64,000 bases of DNA from Arthrospira sp. PCC 9108 (GTDB taxonomy: Bacteria; Cyanobacteriota; Cyanobacteriia; Cyanobacteriales; Microcoleaceae), in the NCBI GenBank assembly GCA_016745315.1, contig CP066886.1, forward strand, positions 5,084,501 through 5,148,500. The letters run 5' to 3'. Positions 36,250 to 44,864 of the stretch are shown here, piece by piece (the first letter of the stretch is position 1; the number at the start of each line of letters is the position of its first letter). Both the position numbers and the translations under genes were made by a program. The notes under the pieces are model-generated. The model had not been told where the DNA came from and did not search any database. It was given only the letters and a program-made list of their open reading frames with translations.

Positions 36250-37042
36250 ATGAGAGGTATTAAAATATCACGGCTAATATCAACGCTGCTAACTGGAGTA
36301 ACGCCATAGAGTTATTTAACGGGACTATTTTAGAATCATTAATGACAGAAAGATATAAATATGATATCGGTATTTACAGCTATATATCATCGTTAAACGC
36401 TAGATGTTACACTCCCAGTATTGCACAATCACAAATCCCCACAATTTACCCGGAAGATAGCTATTACCAACGGTGGAAAAAAACAGGAAGTGTTGCAGGG
36501 AGCGGTAGATTTACAGATATTTTATGGGAATATGGCAACAGAAAACGGGTTAAATTTAGGGATTGTCAAATTGCCATATTATGGAGGCATTCACACCGAA
36601 AACCTGTTAATTGAATTAATCACTAATCAAAACGAAGGTTTAGCAATTGATAGCAACTCAATAGTTAAAGCTAGGTGTTTAACTCAGTTACATAACAATG
36701 ATTCTATTAATATTTTGGCATGGCTGAATATCAACTCGATACAGTTCCTCAAACCCCCTACATTGACACAACCCGAAAATTTTGGGGTGACAATAGGCAA
36801 TACCCCCACATTAGTTAGACCCTCAAATATTAATCGGTATAGGTTGCACTTACAAAACGTAGGTTCTGTAGGGGTATGGTTTTGTCACGGTGATATCAGT
36901 AACTGTGTACCTTATCAATGCCTATATTTACCTCCCTAACGCTGGGTGGGATGATGAACTAAAATCAACAGCTTCTATCTATGCTATAACTGAGGATAGC
37001 GTAACCAATATTGTTGGATTAGAACAAACAATAAATTGGTAA
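36250..37042 (+). CDS. Rightward-arm protein of ~265 residues, frameshifted (copy A)
   Basis: Starts MRGIKNITANINAANWSNAI (read from copy B) and ends SVTNIVGLEQTINW. Neither copy is intact: the frame breaks at an A-run (seven A at 36479, eight in copy B), where six would give a continuous ...YYQRWKK-QEVLQG... reading. Copy A also lacks one A near 36264 and has extra bases near 36715 and 36937. The C-terminal half is beta-rich (NRYRLHLQNVGSVGVWFCHG), like small phage decoration or tail-associated proteins. Not recognised. It is the first gene of the rightward arm. Confidence 0.55.
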
Positions 37043-37068
37043 ATTGTACTTTGATTTAGGAGTTTATT

Positions 37069-37417
37069 ATGAGTTTCTCAGTTTACAGTTTTATTGTCAA
37101 TTTAGACACTCTAAACATTAGCAGTAAAATACAGGGGAACACCGACAACTACAGCGATAAGTTTGACTGCTAACACTATCACGGAAGTTGTGCCTATCAA
37201 TGCTACCAGTAACGGTAGAACGGTGTTTGTAAAGAATCGGTCAAATACCAATGTACATCTAATATTTGACCCTACAGGTGATAGCGTGTCAGACGCTGCA
37301 TTTTCGGTTAAGCCAGGTGATACCATCTCAATAACGTGGGGTAGAACTGAGTTACAGGCGATAGCAGAATCTAGCGCTAGTATCAGCGTTACAATTATCG
37401 AATATATCAATATGTAA
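37069..37417 (+). CDS. Small beta-sandwich-like protein, frameshifted (copy A)
   Basis: About 115 residues: MSFSVYSFIVNLDTLNISSK, then NATSNGRTVFVKNRSNTNVH, then FSVKPGDTISITWGRTELQA, ending SVTIIEYINM. The strand pattern and the GRTVFVKN...FSVKPGD order recall small jelly-roll-like accessory proteins of phages that decorate fibres or capsids (inference). One extra G near 37136 breaks copy A; a different error near 50511 breaks copy B, so the gene is very likely intact in reality. TTTAGGAG precedes the ATG. Confidence 0.6.
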
Positions 37418-37422
37418 TCATC

Positions 37423-37460
37423 AAATGAATGGCTAGTATTAAGTTATTAGCCATTTATTT
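37423..37460 (+). terminator. Hairpin between the beta-protein and fibre genes (copy A)
   Basis: Stem ATGGCTA / TAGCCAT flanked by AAATGA and TTATTT. It is followed by an AT-rich run rather than a clean T tract, so it may be a partial terminator or mRNA stabiliser before the fibre gene. Confidence 0.5.
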
Positions 37461-37483
37461 GATTACTCAATATAGAGGCAGTT

Positions 37484-39584
37484 ATGACTAATTTCAACAT
37501 TTACTCTAGTAAGTTTGGGCAATCAACCGATGACTTGCCAGAAGGTGAAGTTAATCTGTATTTAACTAATGAACGGATACAAGCAGTTATTGACTCCAAT
37601 ACTAATTTAGTCAAATTAACTGAGTTAATTTGGAATAATATTATTAATAAACCTGGCACTTTCCCCCATCTACTCATTCCCATAGCTGGACTGAAATAAC
37701 GTCCAAACCGTCTACGTTTACTCCATCAGAACATACACATACTATTGCTAATGTTACAGGACTTCAAAGTACATTAGACGGTAAAGAGCCTACTTTTACC
37801 AAAAGTACAGCATTTAACAAAAATTTTGGAACAACTATTGGAACTGTTACAGAAGGTAACGATGTCAGATTATCAAATGCTAGAACACCAACTAGCCATA
37901 CACATACCTTATCTCAAATAACAAATTCAGGTAATGTTGCTGCCATTGATACAAATGGCAGTACATCTAACTATTTACGCGGCGATGGTGTTTGGGTAAC
38001 ACCTCCTAATACAACCTATTCTGCGGGAACTGGCTTAACTTTAGTAGGAACTGAGTTTAGAAACACCGCCCCAAACGTATCCACCAACCTCTCTACAAGC
38101 ACTACAAGCAATACGTTAACCGTTAACAGTTCTGACGGTACTAATGCTGTATTACCTGCTGCTACAACAACCGTTGCAGGTGTAATGTCGAACGCTGATA
38201 AGACAAAGCTGGATGGGATTGCGGCAGGCGCACAAGTAAATGTAGCAACTAATTTAGGAGTAACAGCAGGAACAACAGCAGGTCCTGTAGTTACATCATC
38301 AACAGGAACTAATGTTACTTTACCTACAGCTAGTGCAACTAATTCAGGGATAATTACAACTGGGAATCAGACATGGACAGGAGTTAAAACATTTAATTCA
38401 TTAATTACCGGGTCAATAAGTGGAAACGCCGGAACAGCAACAGCACTTCAAACTGCTAGAACAATTAATGGGACTTCGTTTAATGGTAGTGCCAATATAA
38501 CAATAACTGCCAATACTCCTAATACATTAACAAATGGTACGGGATTAACTGGAAATAATTTTAATGGGAGTACTGCCACAACATGGGCGGTTGCTTATGG
38601 CACTACAGCAAACACAGCCTGTCAAGGTAATGATAGTAGATTATCTGACGCTAGGACTCCCACAACGCACACACTTCAAATATTACATTAACTGCAGGTG
38701 ATGGTTGATCCGGAGGAGGAACTTTAGCAGCTAATAGAACAATTAATGTAGATTCAACTGTAGTTAGAACTACAGGTAATCAAACTTTAACAGGAATTAA
38801 AACATTTAACATAACAAATAATCCAGTAACTTTTGCAACTAATGAAAGTTTTCCTGATGGAAATATGCTTATTGATTTTAATGTTTGGAGGGGGGTTTGA
38901 CATCCGCCGGATAGGCTCTACTGCTGGTTCGGCAAGTTTAGTACTAAATAGTAGAGTTGGAGGAAATAGCTGGGCGTTTTTCTCATCAAGGGAATTATTC
39001 TATGCAATTAGAAGCAGATAATAATCCTAGAGTATTTATATATCATGGTATTAATTTTCATCAAAGCGATTGGCGAGCTGTTCCTAACGATAGATGTTCA
39101 ATACAAGTATACAACGGACAGACATATTTTACAAAGAGCTCAACTCTTTCTTCATCATCTGGAGTACATACTAGATTTAGAGTAGGAGACACAAATGTAT
39201 CTTATATTAACGATAATGGAGACTACGTTAAAGGTAGCTCTGATCTTAAATTCAAAACACTTTTATCAAAACCAACTCTAGGGTTAAGCGAAATTAACGC
39301 ATTGACAGTCACGTGGTTTAAGTATAATGAACTTGCAGCATTTCATGGCTTTAATCCAAGTACAGAACAATTTGGGTTAATTGCTCAAGAAGTACAAAAT
39401 ATATACCCTAACGCAGTTGAAGTGGTTAAAAATGACCATACAGATAGTCCTGAAGTTGACGACAAAAAAATAGATTACTTAACAATCATGTATGATAAAC
39501 TGATACCATTAGTGATTGCGGCAATTCAGGAATTATCAGAAAAAAATCGACAAATTGGAAAATATGCTAAACACTCAACAATAA
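37484..39584 (+). pseudogene. Tail-fibre-like protein with S74 chaperone domain, interrupted (copy A)
   Basis: About 700 codons. The N-terminus (MTNFNIYSSKFGQSTDDLPE) has a LYLTNERIQAVID helix, then collagen-poor fibre repeats typical of phage fibres: TSKPSTFTPSEHTHTIANVT, VRLSNARTPTSHTHTLSQI, TVAGVMSNADKTKLDGIA. The C-terminus is a Peptidase_S74 intramolecular chaperone (SSDLKFKTLLSKPTLGLSEI, FGLIAQEVQNIYPNAVEV, YDKLIPLVIAAIQELSEK). Shared lesions are five C at ~37665 where six are needed, and TGA at ~38705 in the conserved AGDG-x-SGGGTL (usually Leu). Copy A has further shifts near 38668, 38890 and 38980. Mature fibres of this class trimerise and self-cleave before the S74 domain. Confidence 0.8.
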
Positions 39585-39595
39585 ATTAACAGATA

Positions 39596-39949
39596 ATGCC
39601 TAATGCACTTGATATATCTGAAGTAATTGGTTTAAAGTTTATGAACTTAATTTCAGGATAGAAGATGATAGCTACACGGTACAATAAAAATTACCTGACA
39701 TTTCTGGCAGTAAATTTATCAGGATATTATTTGACGCTGACAGTGTACCCGTGTACTGGAAAATGGCAGGGTGGTTAAAATTTTACACATACAATGATGT
39801 GAAGCAGAATATGATGGTTAAACGTGAAATTATATGGCTTAATGAATATCAAATAATTGAATCACCGCCGTACAGCAATTTTTACGCTTCATTTTCTCCA
39901 CTAGAAAGAATTAAATGGTTTACACTTCATTTTTTGGAAATTAATATAA
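39596..39949 (+). CDS. Small protein after the fibre gene, frameshifted (copy A)
   Basis: About 118 residues: MPNALDISESNWFKVYELNF, then (other frame) LPDISGSKFIRI, DADSVPVYWKMAGWLKFYTY, ending SPLERIKWFTLHFWKLI. Both copies are broken near the ACGGTAC(T/A)-A-run at 39680, in different ways. It could be a fibre assembly or virion accessory protein from its position; not recognised. Its TAA abuts the ATG of the next gene, so the two are coupled. Confidence 0.5.
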
Positions 39950-40210
39950 ATGAACTTGGTAATAGTTGAATTAGGGTTAATTATTGTCGCGATTATTATC
40001 AGTATGTTCATTACGCATACAGGAAACCTAATTATTGAGAATAGGTTAGACGGTATCCAAAATAGCCTAAATTATTTGATTAGATATGTTAATGATTTTA
40101 TGCCATCAACAGTTTGTAAAAAACAGTTAGAAGATAAAAGCAATCACCCCCTCTTCCAATTAACAGAGATGATATTGATGATGATGGTTGGAGAAAACCC
40201 TAACACCTAA
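39950..40210 (+). CDS. Small single-pass membrane protein (copy A)
   Basis: 84-86 residues. Starts MNLVIVELGLIIVAIIISMF, an N-terminal transmembrane helix, then a charged helical region and an acidic Pro-containing tail. Size and topology resemble single-span phage spanins or pinholins and also virion membrane proteins; position after the fibre suits a lysis role (inference). The copy B tail (DDIDDDGWRKP) is probably the right one, because copy A has a local deletion. Confidence 0.55.
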   Translation: MNLVIVELGLIIVAIIISMFITHTGNLIIENRLDGIQNSLNYLIRYVNDFMPSTVCKKQLEDKSNHPLFQLTEMILMMMVGENPNT

Positions 40211-40233
40211 CACCTAACCCAATAACTTAAATG

Positions 40234-40260
40234 GCCCCTATGGTTTCTAACTGTAGGGGG
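40234..40260 (+). terminator. Terminator-like hairpin at the end of the rightward arm
   Basis: CCCCTA and TAGGGGG arms around a 13-base loop, then a T-run ~10 bases on. Copy B has the same at 53512-53541. Confidence 0.5.
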
Positions 40261-40280
40261 TGCTTGCATATTTTTTTGTT

Positions 40281-40308
40281 AACAGGAGTGCTGCAACAGG
40301 AGTGCTGG
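40281..40308. repeat. Tandem 14-mer at the inner edge of IR-R
   Basis: AACAGGAGTGCTGC then AACAGGAGTGCTGG. It mirrors the doubled 14-mer at 26432-26459 in position but not in sequence. Confidence 0.7.
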
Positions 40309-40665
40309 AAGTTTATATGAATGCTTGCCTCTAATTTACCCACAATAAACACCCTAAGCCAAAACCTTAACCCGTCTATTAGGGGTAATCATCCTGTGCG
40401 GAACCCAGTACCCCTATAAATTGGAGACTTGTCTAGCGGTATGGAGGTATCGGTTTCGATGGGGGAATCAATTCCCTAGGATTATGTAGGTATCAGCGAG
40501 AGATGACGAAACAAGTTACCAGGTGAAAAGTTGTTTGGGGGGTATCGGGTTGGTTCCGGTAGGAGATAGTTTAGATTATGCGATCGCATTTTGTTGGTAG
40601 TAAGTAGGCTCCTCAAGATTTCACCAATAATCTGGTTCCCTATGGGAGTCAGGTAGGCGGTCTGA

Positions 40666-40706
40666 TATCGTTGTACATTGATAGGGGGTATCGTTGTACA
40701 TTGATA
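40666..40706. promoter_or_regulatory. Pair of 18-bp palindromic sites (IR-R)
   Basis: TATCGTTGTACATTGATA twice, at 40666 and 40689. It is the reverse complement of the IR-L pair and more nearly identical between units. In copy B the spacing is 22 rather than 23 bases. Confidence 0.6.
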
Positions 40707-40748
40707 ACCTAGTAGGTTCCCCTATGGGTTGTTTTTGAGCCATATCCT

Positions 40749-40879
40749 CCCCCTAACCGAAACAAGCACTATTGGGGAAACGAACGATGTGATAGCAGTC
40801 AATGGTTCGTTACGAACCGATAGGCTTGCCATTGACGGGTATCACGAGAGAGTTACCCTATCGGTGTTTGGTTAGGGGG
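40749..40879. repeat. Nested palindrome within IR-R
   Basis: Outer CCCCCTAACC / GGTTAGGGGG arms enclose GTGATAGCAGTCAATGG and its nearly complementary CCATTGACGGGTATCAC, with a GGTTCGTTACGAACC hairpin inside. Here the inner stem is imperfect (CGGGT against CTGCT), unlike IR-L. Confidence 0.75.
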
Positions 40880-41046
40880 TGTTGTGGGTATTTGACAGAT
40901 TGATTAAGTTGTGCTTGTTGACTGAGTAATCATCCTATTGACAGAATTATTTTCCTATGCTAGGACTAGATTGTGAGTAACATTTGAGTAACTAGGCATA
41001 GTTATCGGGTTGAGTAATAACCCGCTATCGCTGTTAGGATAAGGGT

Positions 41047-41076
41047 TTATACTAAACTGGGGCGGAAGGATCTGAA
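41047..41076 (+). other. attR, copy A
   Basis: The att core shared with 23944-23973, merged with the tRNA-Gln 3' end. The element side reads AAGGGTTTATAC, as it also does beside the inverted att at 25686. Confidence 0.8.
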
Positions 41077-41128
41077 CCTCCGAATGGCGGGACCAAAACC
41101 CGCTGCCTTACCGCTTGGCGACGCCCCA
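41057..41128 (-). tRNA. trnQ-UUG: tRNA-Gln(UUG), copy A (inside the duplication)
   Basis: 72 bases. Acceptor TGGGGCG pairs with CGCCCCA, discriminator G. The anticodon loop TTTTGGT between GCGGG and CCCGC gives anticodon TTG. The T-arm reads GGAGGTTCAGATCC instead of the expected GGAGGTTCGAATCC, a changed T-loop core. This may be a sequence error, or a sign that this copy is not functional. The 3' end is the att core of the element. Confidence 0.85.
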
Positions 41129-41233
41129 ATAATCTCTCAGCTTTATTATCATATCAATACTCACCCCCGGTTTTGTCAAGTGTTTTGGGAAATTTTTTTT
41201 CAGCCCCTGATATCTACCAGACATCCAAAGCAA

Positions 41234-42227
41234 TCAGAGGCTTTCCACTTTAATGAGTTTGCTTGAGTTCAGGGGGTGGTTCAATGGGAATCTGAATGGC
41301 AAAAGTGCAGCCCTCACTGGCTGTGAGATACATTTCAGGCTTCCTCCGTGCTTTTCAACAATAATCCGGTAACTAATTGATAGTCCCAGTCCGGTCCCCT
41401 TCCCAACGGGTTTAGTGGTAAAAAATGGATCAAACAGTCGATTTTTTAAATCATCGGGAATACCTGAGCCATTGTCATGAACCTGAATCAACACCTGTTT
41501 ACTTTTGGATTCGGGAGGTTTGATGATCCCTTCTGAGGTGGTTTTGATTACATCAGAAGCGGGAAGGGGAAATAAGTTAGACCCAGAGCTAATGGATACG
41601 ACTTCGGTGGTAATGGTGATTATACATATAGGAAACATCCGTCTTTTGAGTTCGTTTAACTCCCAAAATGTCCACAATGGATGTATTGAATTAATCACCT
41701 TTAAAGCGAAAGCATTAAAAATCATGTTAGTTCCCGGTGTCTGACTACTGATGGTTATTCGGCTATTTTTGCGGTTTAACACCTTGAAAAGCGATAACAT
41801 ATTCTCATTTTCAATTAATAAGCTAGGGGTGATATCTTCCCATACCAATATAAAATTTTTCTCAAATTCACATTGAAGGGGGGTCATAAAATCGTTCATG
41901 TTGTATCTTGTTTCTCAGTGAAGCGAAAGTGCTATTAGCAAGCACCGAGGTTGTCTTGTATAGTTCAGATGCTACGGTAGCTATCTGTGACTTTCCAGTA
42001 CCGCTAGACCCCCAAAGGAACAGGATGCCAGCTGTACTCATAAGGGTTACTGGAGACGCTATAAACGAGGCGATAATTGGAAACTGAATATCAGGATATG
42101 GTAGAACACAGACAGCCCGTAAAACAGACTCTAATTGCTCACCCAGGTTGCCTTCTGTGATTATTTCTTCTAGTTCAGATGACATCTGACTTCTAATTAG
42201 TCTATAATCAATATAGTCCTCAGACAT
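41234..42227 (-). pseudogene. Chimera: element ATPase N-terminus fused to histidine-kinase C-terminus
   Basis: From 42227 the ATPase reads MSEDYIDYRLIRSQMSSELE as in the intact gene. An extra G near 41880 shifts the frame, which then recovers in an ORF from 41899. At 41625 the ATPase (...LNELKRRMFPI) joins the kinase (CIITITTEVVSISSGSNLFP) in frame, keeping VHDNGSGIPDDL and the GKGTGLGLSISYRII G2 box. After SQP a frameshift spoils the last ~25 residues. The kinase part lacks its H and N boxes, so no kinase activity is expected. It is a by-product of the duplication. Confidence 0.85.
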
Positions 42228-42309
42228 GGTAGTAACCTCTTATCGCTCTTGACTTGTTGACATGGTATGGTGGTTATTCCCCCTAAATATTTAGGGGATT
42301 TATTTGTGA

Positions 42310-43354
42310 CTACATTAATCGCAGTAATTCAATTAATGCAATTAATACATTAGAATCAAGTTGTTTAACCTTGTTATAAAGACTCTCAAAGCTAGGGTCA
42401 CAATCCAAAACCTTAGCCCCTTCTGTTAACCTTTCCTCGAAGGTTTTGTATTTTGCCTTTCCATTAAATCCTGCTTTATTTTTAGTTTTGGATTCAATGA
42501 AAGCGTCAATATCTCCGATTGAGTAAGTAGCGAAAGATTGATTGGAATGGATTAATACATTCAATTTCTAAGATATTAGAAATATCAGAGTTTAAATTAT
42601 CGTCTCCGATATTTCCCTCTAATATCCTGTCAGAAGGTCTGACTGATGATTGACTTAGATTTATTGTTGCTGTAAACATCACAGAACCGTCTGTAAGCAT
42701 TGAGTCACTTTCGACTATTTTAAGCAATGCGAGTTCTGGAGATGTAGGGGTGTATTCTCGTTTTTTGCCGTTATATTCAGTCTCGTATTTTTCAATACAA
42801 AACCGTACAGCAATTAATTATTTATCACCTTTGGAATAACTCCAATCCCTATCATTGAAGTTAGAAAAATCCCCTGATACACCTTTCCCGAATATCCATA
42901 AATGAGGTGACTTAATTCGGAATTATACATAATCAACAATTAGAAAGGTTGCCGTTTCACCGGGCTTAACTGCACTGCAATAACTAAATTTATCGTCCTG
43001 TTTTTGCCGTAATATCCGATACTCATGATTAATTATCCTTTGATGATTGATTATGACGTTTGAAATTTTTTTGCATACCTCCCAAAATTGAGGGTTACCA
43101 ACAATTGATACTCGTAGGGTGCCTTCATTTGTCAACCTTGCTGTAGCGTGACCTCTGTAGTCCCCCCTAGGGCTATAACAACCCATATAGGAATAAGCTA
43201 AATCAAGGATTTCCTGGGTTTTATGTTCCTTTATAGGGGTTAGTATCCGGTAGGCTATTTGAGTGGTTTCTGACTCAAATAGGTGTGGGTTATAGGTGGT
43301 GTTTATTAACTCACCGTCAATGGAAAATAACCCCTTGTAGTGCAGTTTATTCAT
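42310..43354 (-). pseudogene. Unknown protein broken by two in-frame TAA codons (copy B)
   Basis: The cleaner copy of 29040-30082. MNKLHYKGLFSIDGELINTT to PGETATFLIVDYV is uninterrupted (43354-42923). It then has TAA, the FRIKSPHLWIFGKG block, TAA, and the LIAVRFCIEKYE block running into VESDSMLTDGSVMFTATINL and, after one extra G near 42545, to ALIELLRLM and TAG at 42310. Having both stops at identical places in the two copies means they predate the duplication or are real features. Confidence 0.55.
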
Positions 43355-43752
43355 TGTTTACCCTTGGAATCTCTAAGTTTTTCCAAAGCCCCTTAAACTC
43401 GTCGATATTGATAAATGAGATGCCTTGCCATCGGTAGGATGTCCCCCTTATAACAAACCAACACTGATTGACTAAACCAGGATTAAGGTACTGCAATAAC
43501 TGCATTTTTAGCTTAAATGAATCAGTTAATACTCCCTTAACTTCGATGTAACGATTAAAGAACGGACTCTAAAAATCTGGAATCCAGGTGATATTTTTTC
43601 CAAGGTTTTGCATGTTCAATTAATGTCATTTTAGGGTGAACAATTAATTGATTATCATGTTTTCGTAGAAGGTGATAAACCCTACATTCAAATGCACTTG
43701 AAAAATAATAGCTGTCTATTTTTTGTCCTCTAGCATTGTATTTATTTCTCAT
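43347..43752 (-). pseudogene. DUF1064-like nuclease, frameshifted (copy B)
   Basis: Same gene as 30075-30475. MRNKYNARGQKIDSYYFSSA to EHAKPWKK is readable, and RYIEVKGVLTDSFKLKMQLL near the end is in another frame. Here the CCTTGGAAAAAA run near 43598 and the A-run near 43575 each have one more base than in copy A. Confidence 0.6.
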
Positions 43753-44095
43753 CTTTTGGGTGCACTCCGAAACTTCCGCTAGGGTTATCAATTTCTTTGT
43801 CTAAGCCATTTTCCGCCGCATAGATGCTGTATTCTTCTCTGTAATACTCAAGTGCATCCTCCATTAATTCCTCAAGTTTTTCGGGGTTTAATGGTATTAA
43901 TTTTTTAATGATTTTACCTAAAAAATAAGCGATAAAATCCTTATCAAACTTAACTAAAGTTGATGGCCACGTTATTCCTGACTTTCCACTGGAAATTGGA
44001 ACTTTGATATAAAGGGAATGACCGATATACATCAAGGGGGTTAACGCGATGTTTCGTAGGTTAAGCCTAACCTCCGACCAATGACGTGGTATCAT
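43742..44095 (-). CDS. Hypothetical protein (copy B, intact)
   Basis: 117 residues, the intact version of 30465-30815. Starts MIPRHWSEVRLNLRNIALTP; the central VPISSGKSGITWPSTLVKFD is followed by helices and an acidic LEELMEDALEYYREEY. It overlaps the DUF1064-like start by 11 bases. Unrecognised. Confidence 0.6.
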   Translation of the reverse strand: MIPRHWSEVRLNLRNIALTPLMYIGHSLYIKVPISSGKSGITWPSTLVKFDKDFIAYFLGKIIKKLIPLNPEKLEELMEDALEYYREEYSIYAAENGLDKEIDNPSGSFGVHPKDEK

Positions 44096-44207
44096 GCTAT
44101 AATTTCCTGATGCTTGTTGACTGTCACCTGGGTATTATTCATTTTCAGGACTGTATTTTCAGTCCTGAAAACAGATAATATATGGGTGGTTTTATTTTGG
44201 ACTAGCC

Positions 44208-44672
44208 TTAATCTAACCAACTAGAAAATGGGTTGACTTCATTATCTTCATCCTCTAAATCACTCTCAGAGCCCAATAGATGGTCTTCTAGTGCATTAAT
44301 ATCATCCTGTATGGCTCCCGTAACCTTACGAGGTAGCTTTACTCCACCTGCTTTTAATAGCGTCAGGATTGCGTTGGTGACTCGTTTAAGTGTGGCAATC
44401 TCTGAATATGTCAGATAAAAGGTATTTGAGTTGATAATCTCCGACGTTTGGAGTTTGTTGGTCAATGATTGAATTAATGAAGTTTTGGGGTAAGGAAGGT
44501 AAGTATTAACCAACTCCAGAAACTTAGTAAACTGATTAAACCGACTCAACGTCTCTTGGTATTCTGTAGGAGTCAATACTTTATTAGTATTGACATTAGT
44601 TACATTTTCTACAGTTACGCTACCTTCAATTGATTCTGTAACTGTATAGTTACCTTGCTCTTTGAATTCACT
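44208..44672 (-). CDS. Hypothetical acidic-tailed protein (copy B, N-terminal shift)
   Basis: Copy of 30928-31392. One T is missing near 44661, so the GTG start is out of frame and only 122 residues from LTPTEYQETLSRFNQFTKF remain open. Otherwise the same product, with the acidic GSESDLEDEDNEVN tail. Confidence 0.55.
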   Translation of the reverse strand, partial: SEFKEQGNYTVTESIEGSVTVENVTNVNTNKVLTPTEYQETLSRFNQFTKFLELVNTYLPYPKTSLIQSLTNKLQTSEIINSNTFYLTYSEIATLKRVTNAILTLLKAGGVKLPRKVTGAIQDDINALEDHLLGSESDLEDEDNEVNPFSSWLD

Positions 44673-44803
44673 GTATTTAATTAAAATTATCTTATCTAAT
44701 TAATTTATTAAAAATAAACATAAATTATACAATTTACACTTATTTATAAAAATATCAAGTATTACATTAAGTATATATAGAATGTACAAATAATAACCAA
44801 TAC

Positions 44804-44840
44804 AAAAAACTCGTTAATCCTATTTTGTGATTTAACGGGT
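44804..44840 (-). terminator. Terminator between the leftward blocks (copy B)
   Basis: Same hairpin and T-run as at 31525-31561. Confidence 0.75.
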
Positions 44841-44864
44841 ATATAATTAGCAACAAGATAGTTA

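Larger units (their letters stand above)
23944..41076. mobile_element. ~17.1-kb integrative element in tRNA-Gln (putative virus/plasmid hybrid)
   Basis: Bounded by direct repeats of the tRNA 3' end (TACTAAACTGGGGCGGAAGG) at ~23944-23973 and ~41047-41076. It encodes a tyrosine recombinase, an inverted-repeat pair, a leftward arm (26.5-36.2 kb) and a rightward arm (36.25-40.2 kb). The interior is AT-richer than the flanks, and the only GCGATCGC motifs I saw lie one in each inverted repeat (26153, 40579), whereas host DNA has many. This composition break supports transfer. No terminase, portal or recognisable capsid gene is present. The region from 28356 on is repeated in a second copy ending at 54351. 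Confidence 0.85.
40307..41076 (-). repeat. Long inverted repeat, right arm (IR-R, copy A)
   Basis: Reverse complement of most of 25656-26432, imperfect. It ends outward at the att core inside the tRNA gene. It contains the nested palindrome at 40749-40879, the 18-bp paired sites at 40666 and 40689, and one HIP1 site. No gene is seen between 40211 and 41057. Confidence 0.9.
28356..41625 (+). repeat. Tandem duplication, unit A (13.27 kb)
   Basis: Runs from within the ATPase gene through the rest of the element, the tRNA-Gln and ~490 bases of the flanking kinase gene. It is repeated head to tail as unit B with scattered one-base indels and a few substitutions. Confidence 0.95.

Noticed and set aside
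38690..38720. Recoded genetic code in the element (TGA and TAA read as sense)
   Set aside because: Only three candidate codons, two types of stop, and most genes end normally. Decay or local readthrough is simpler.
23944..41076. Linear protein-primed genome with terminal inverted repeats (tectivirus- or polinton-like)
   Set aside because: The long inverted repeats end at att cores within a tRNA rather than at free termini, no DNA polymerase B gene is seen, and a tyrosine recombinase with att sites points to a circular intermediate. Not fully excluded.
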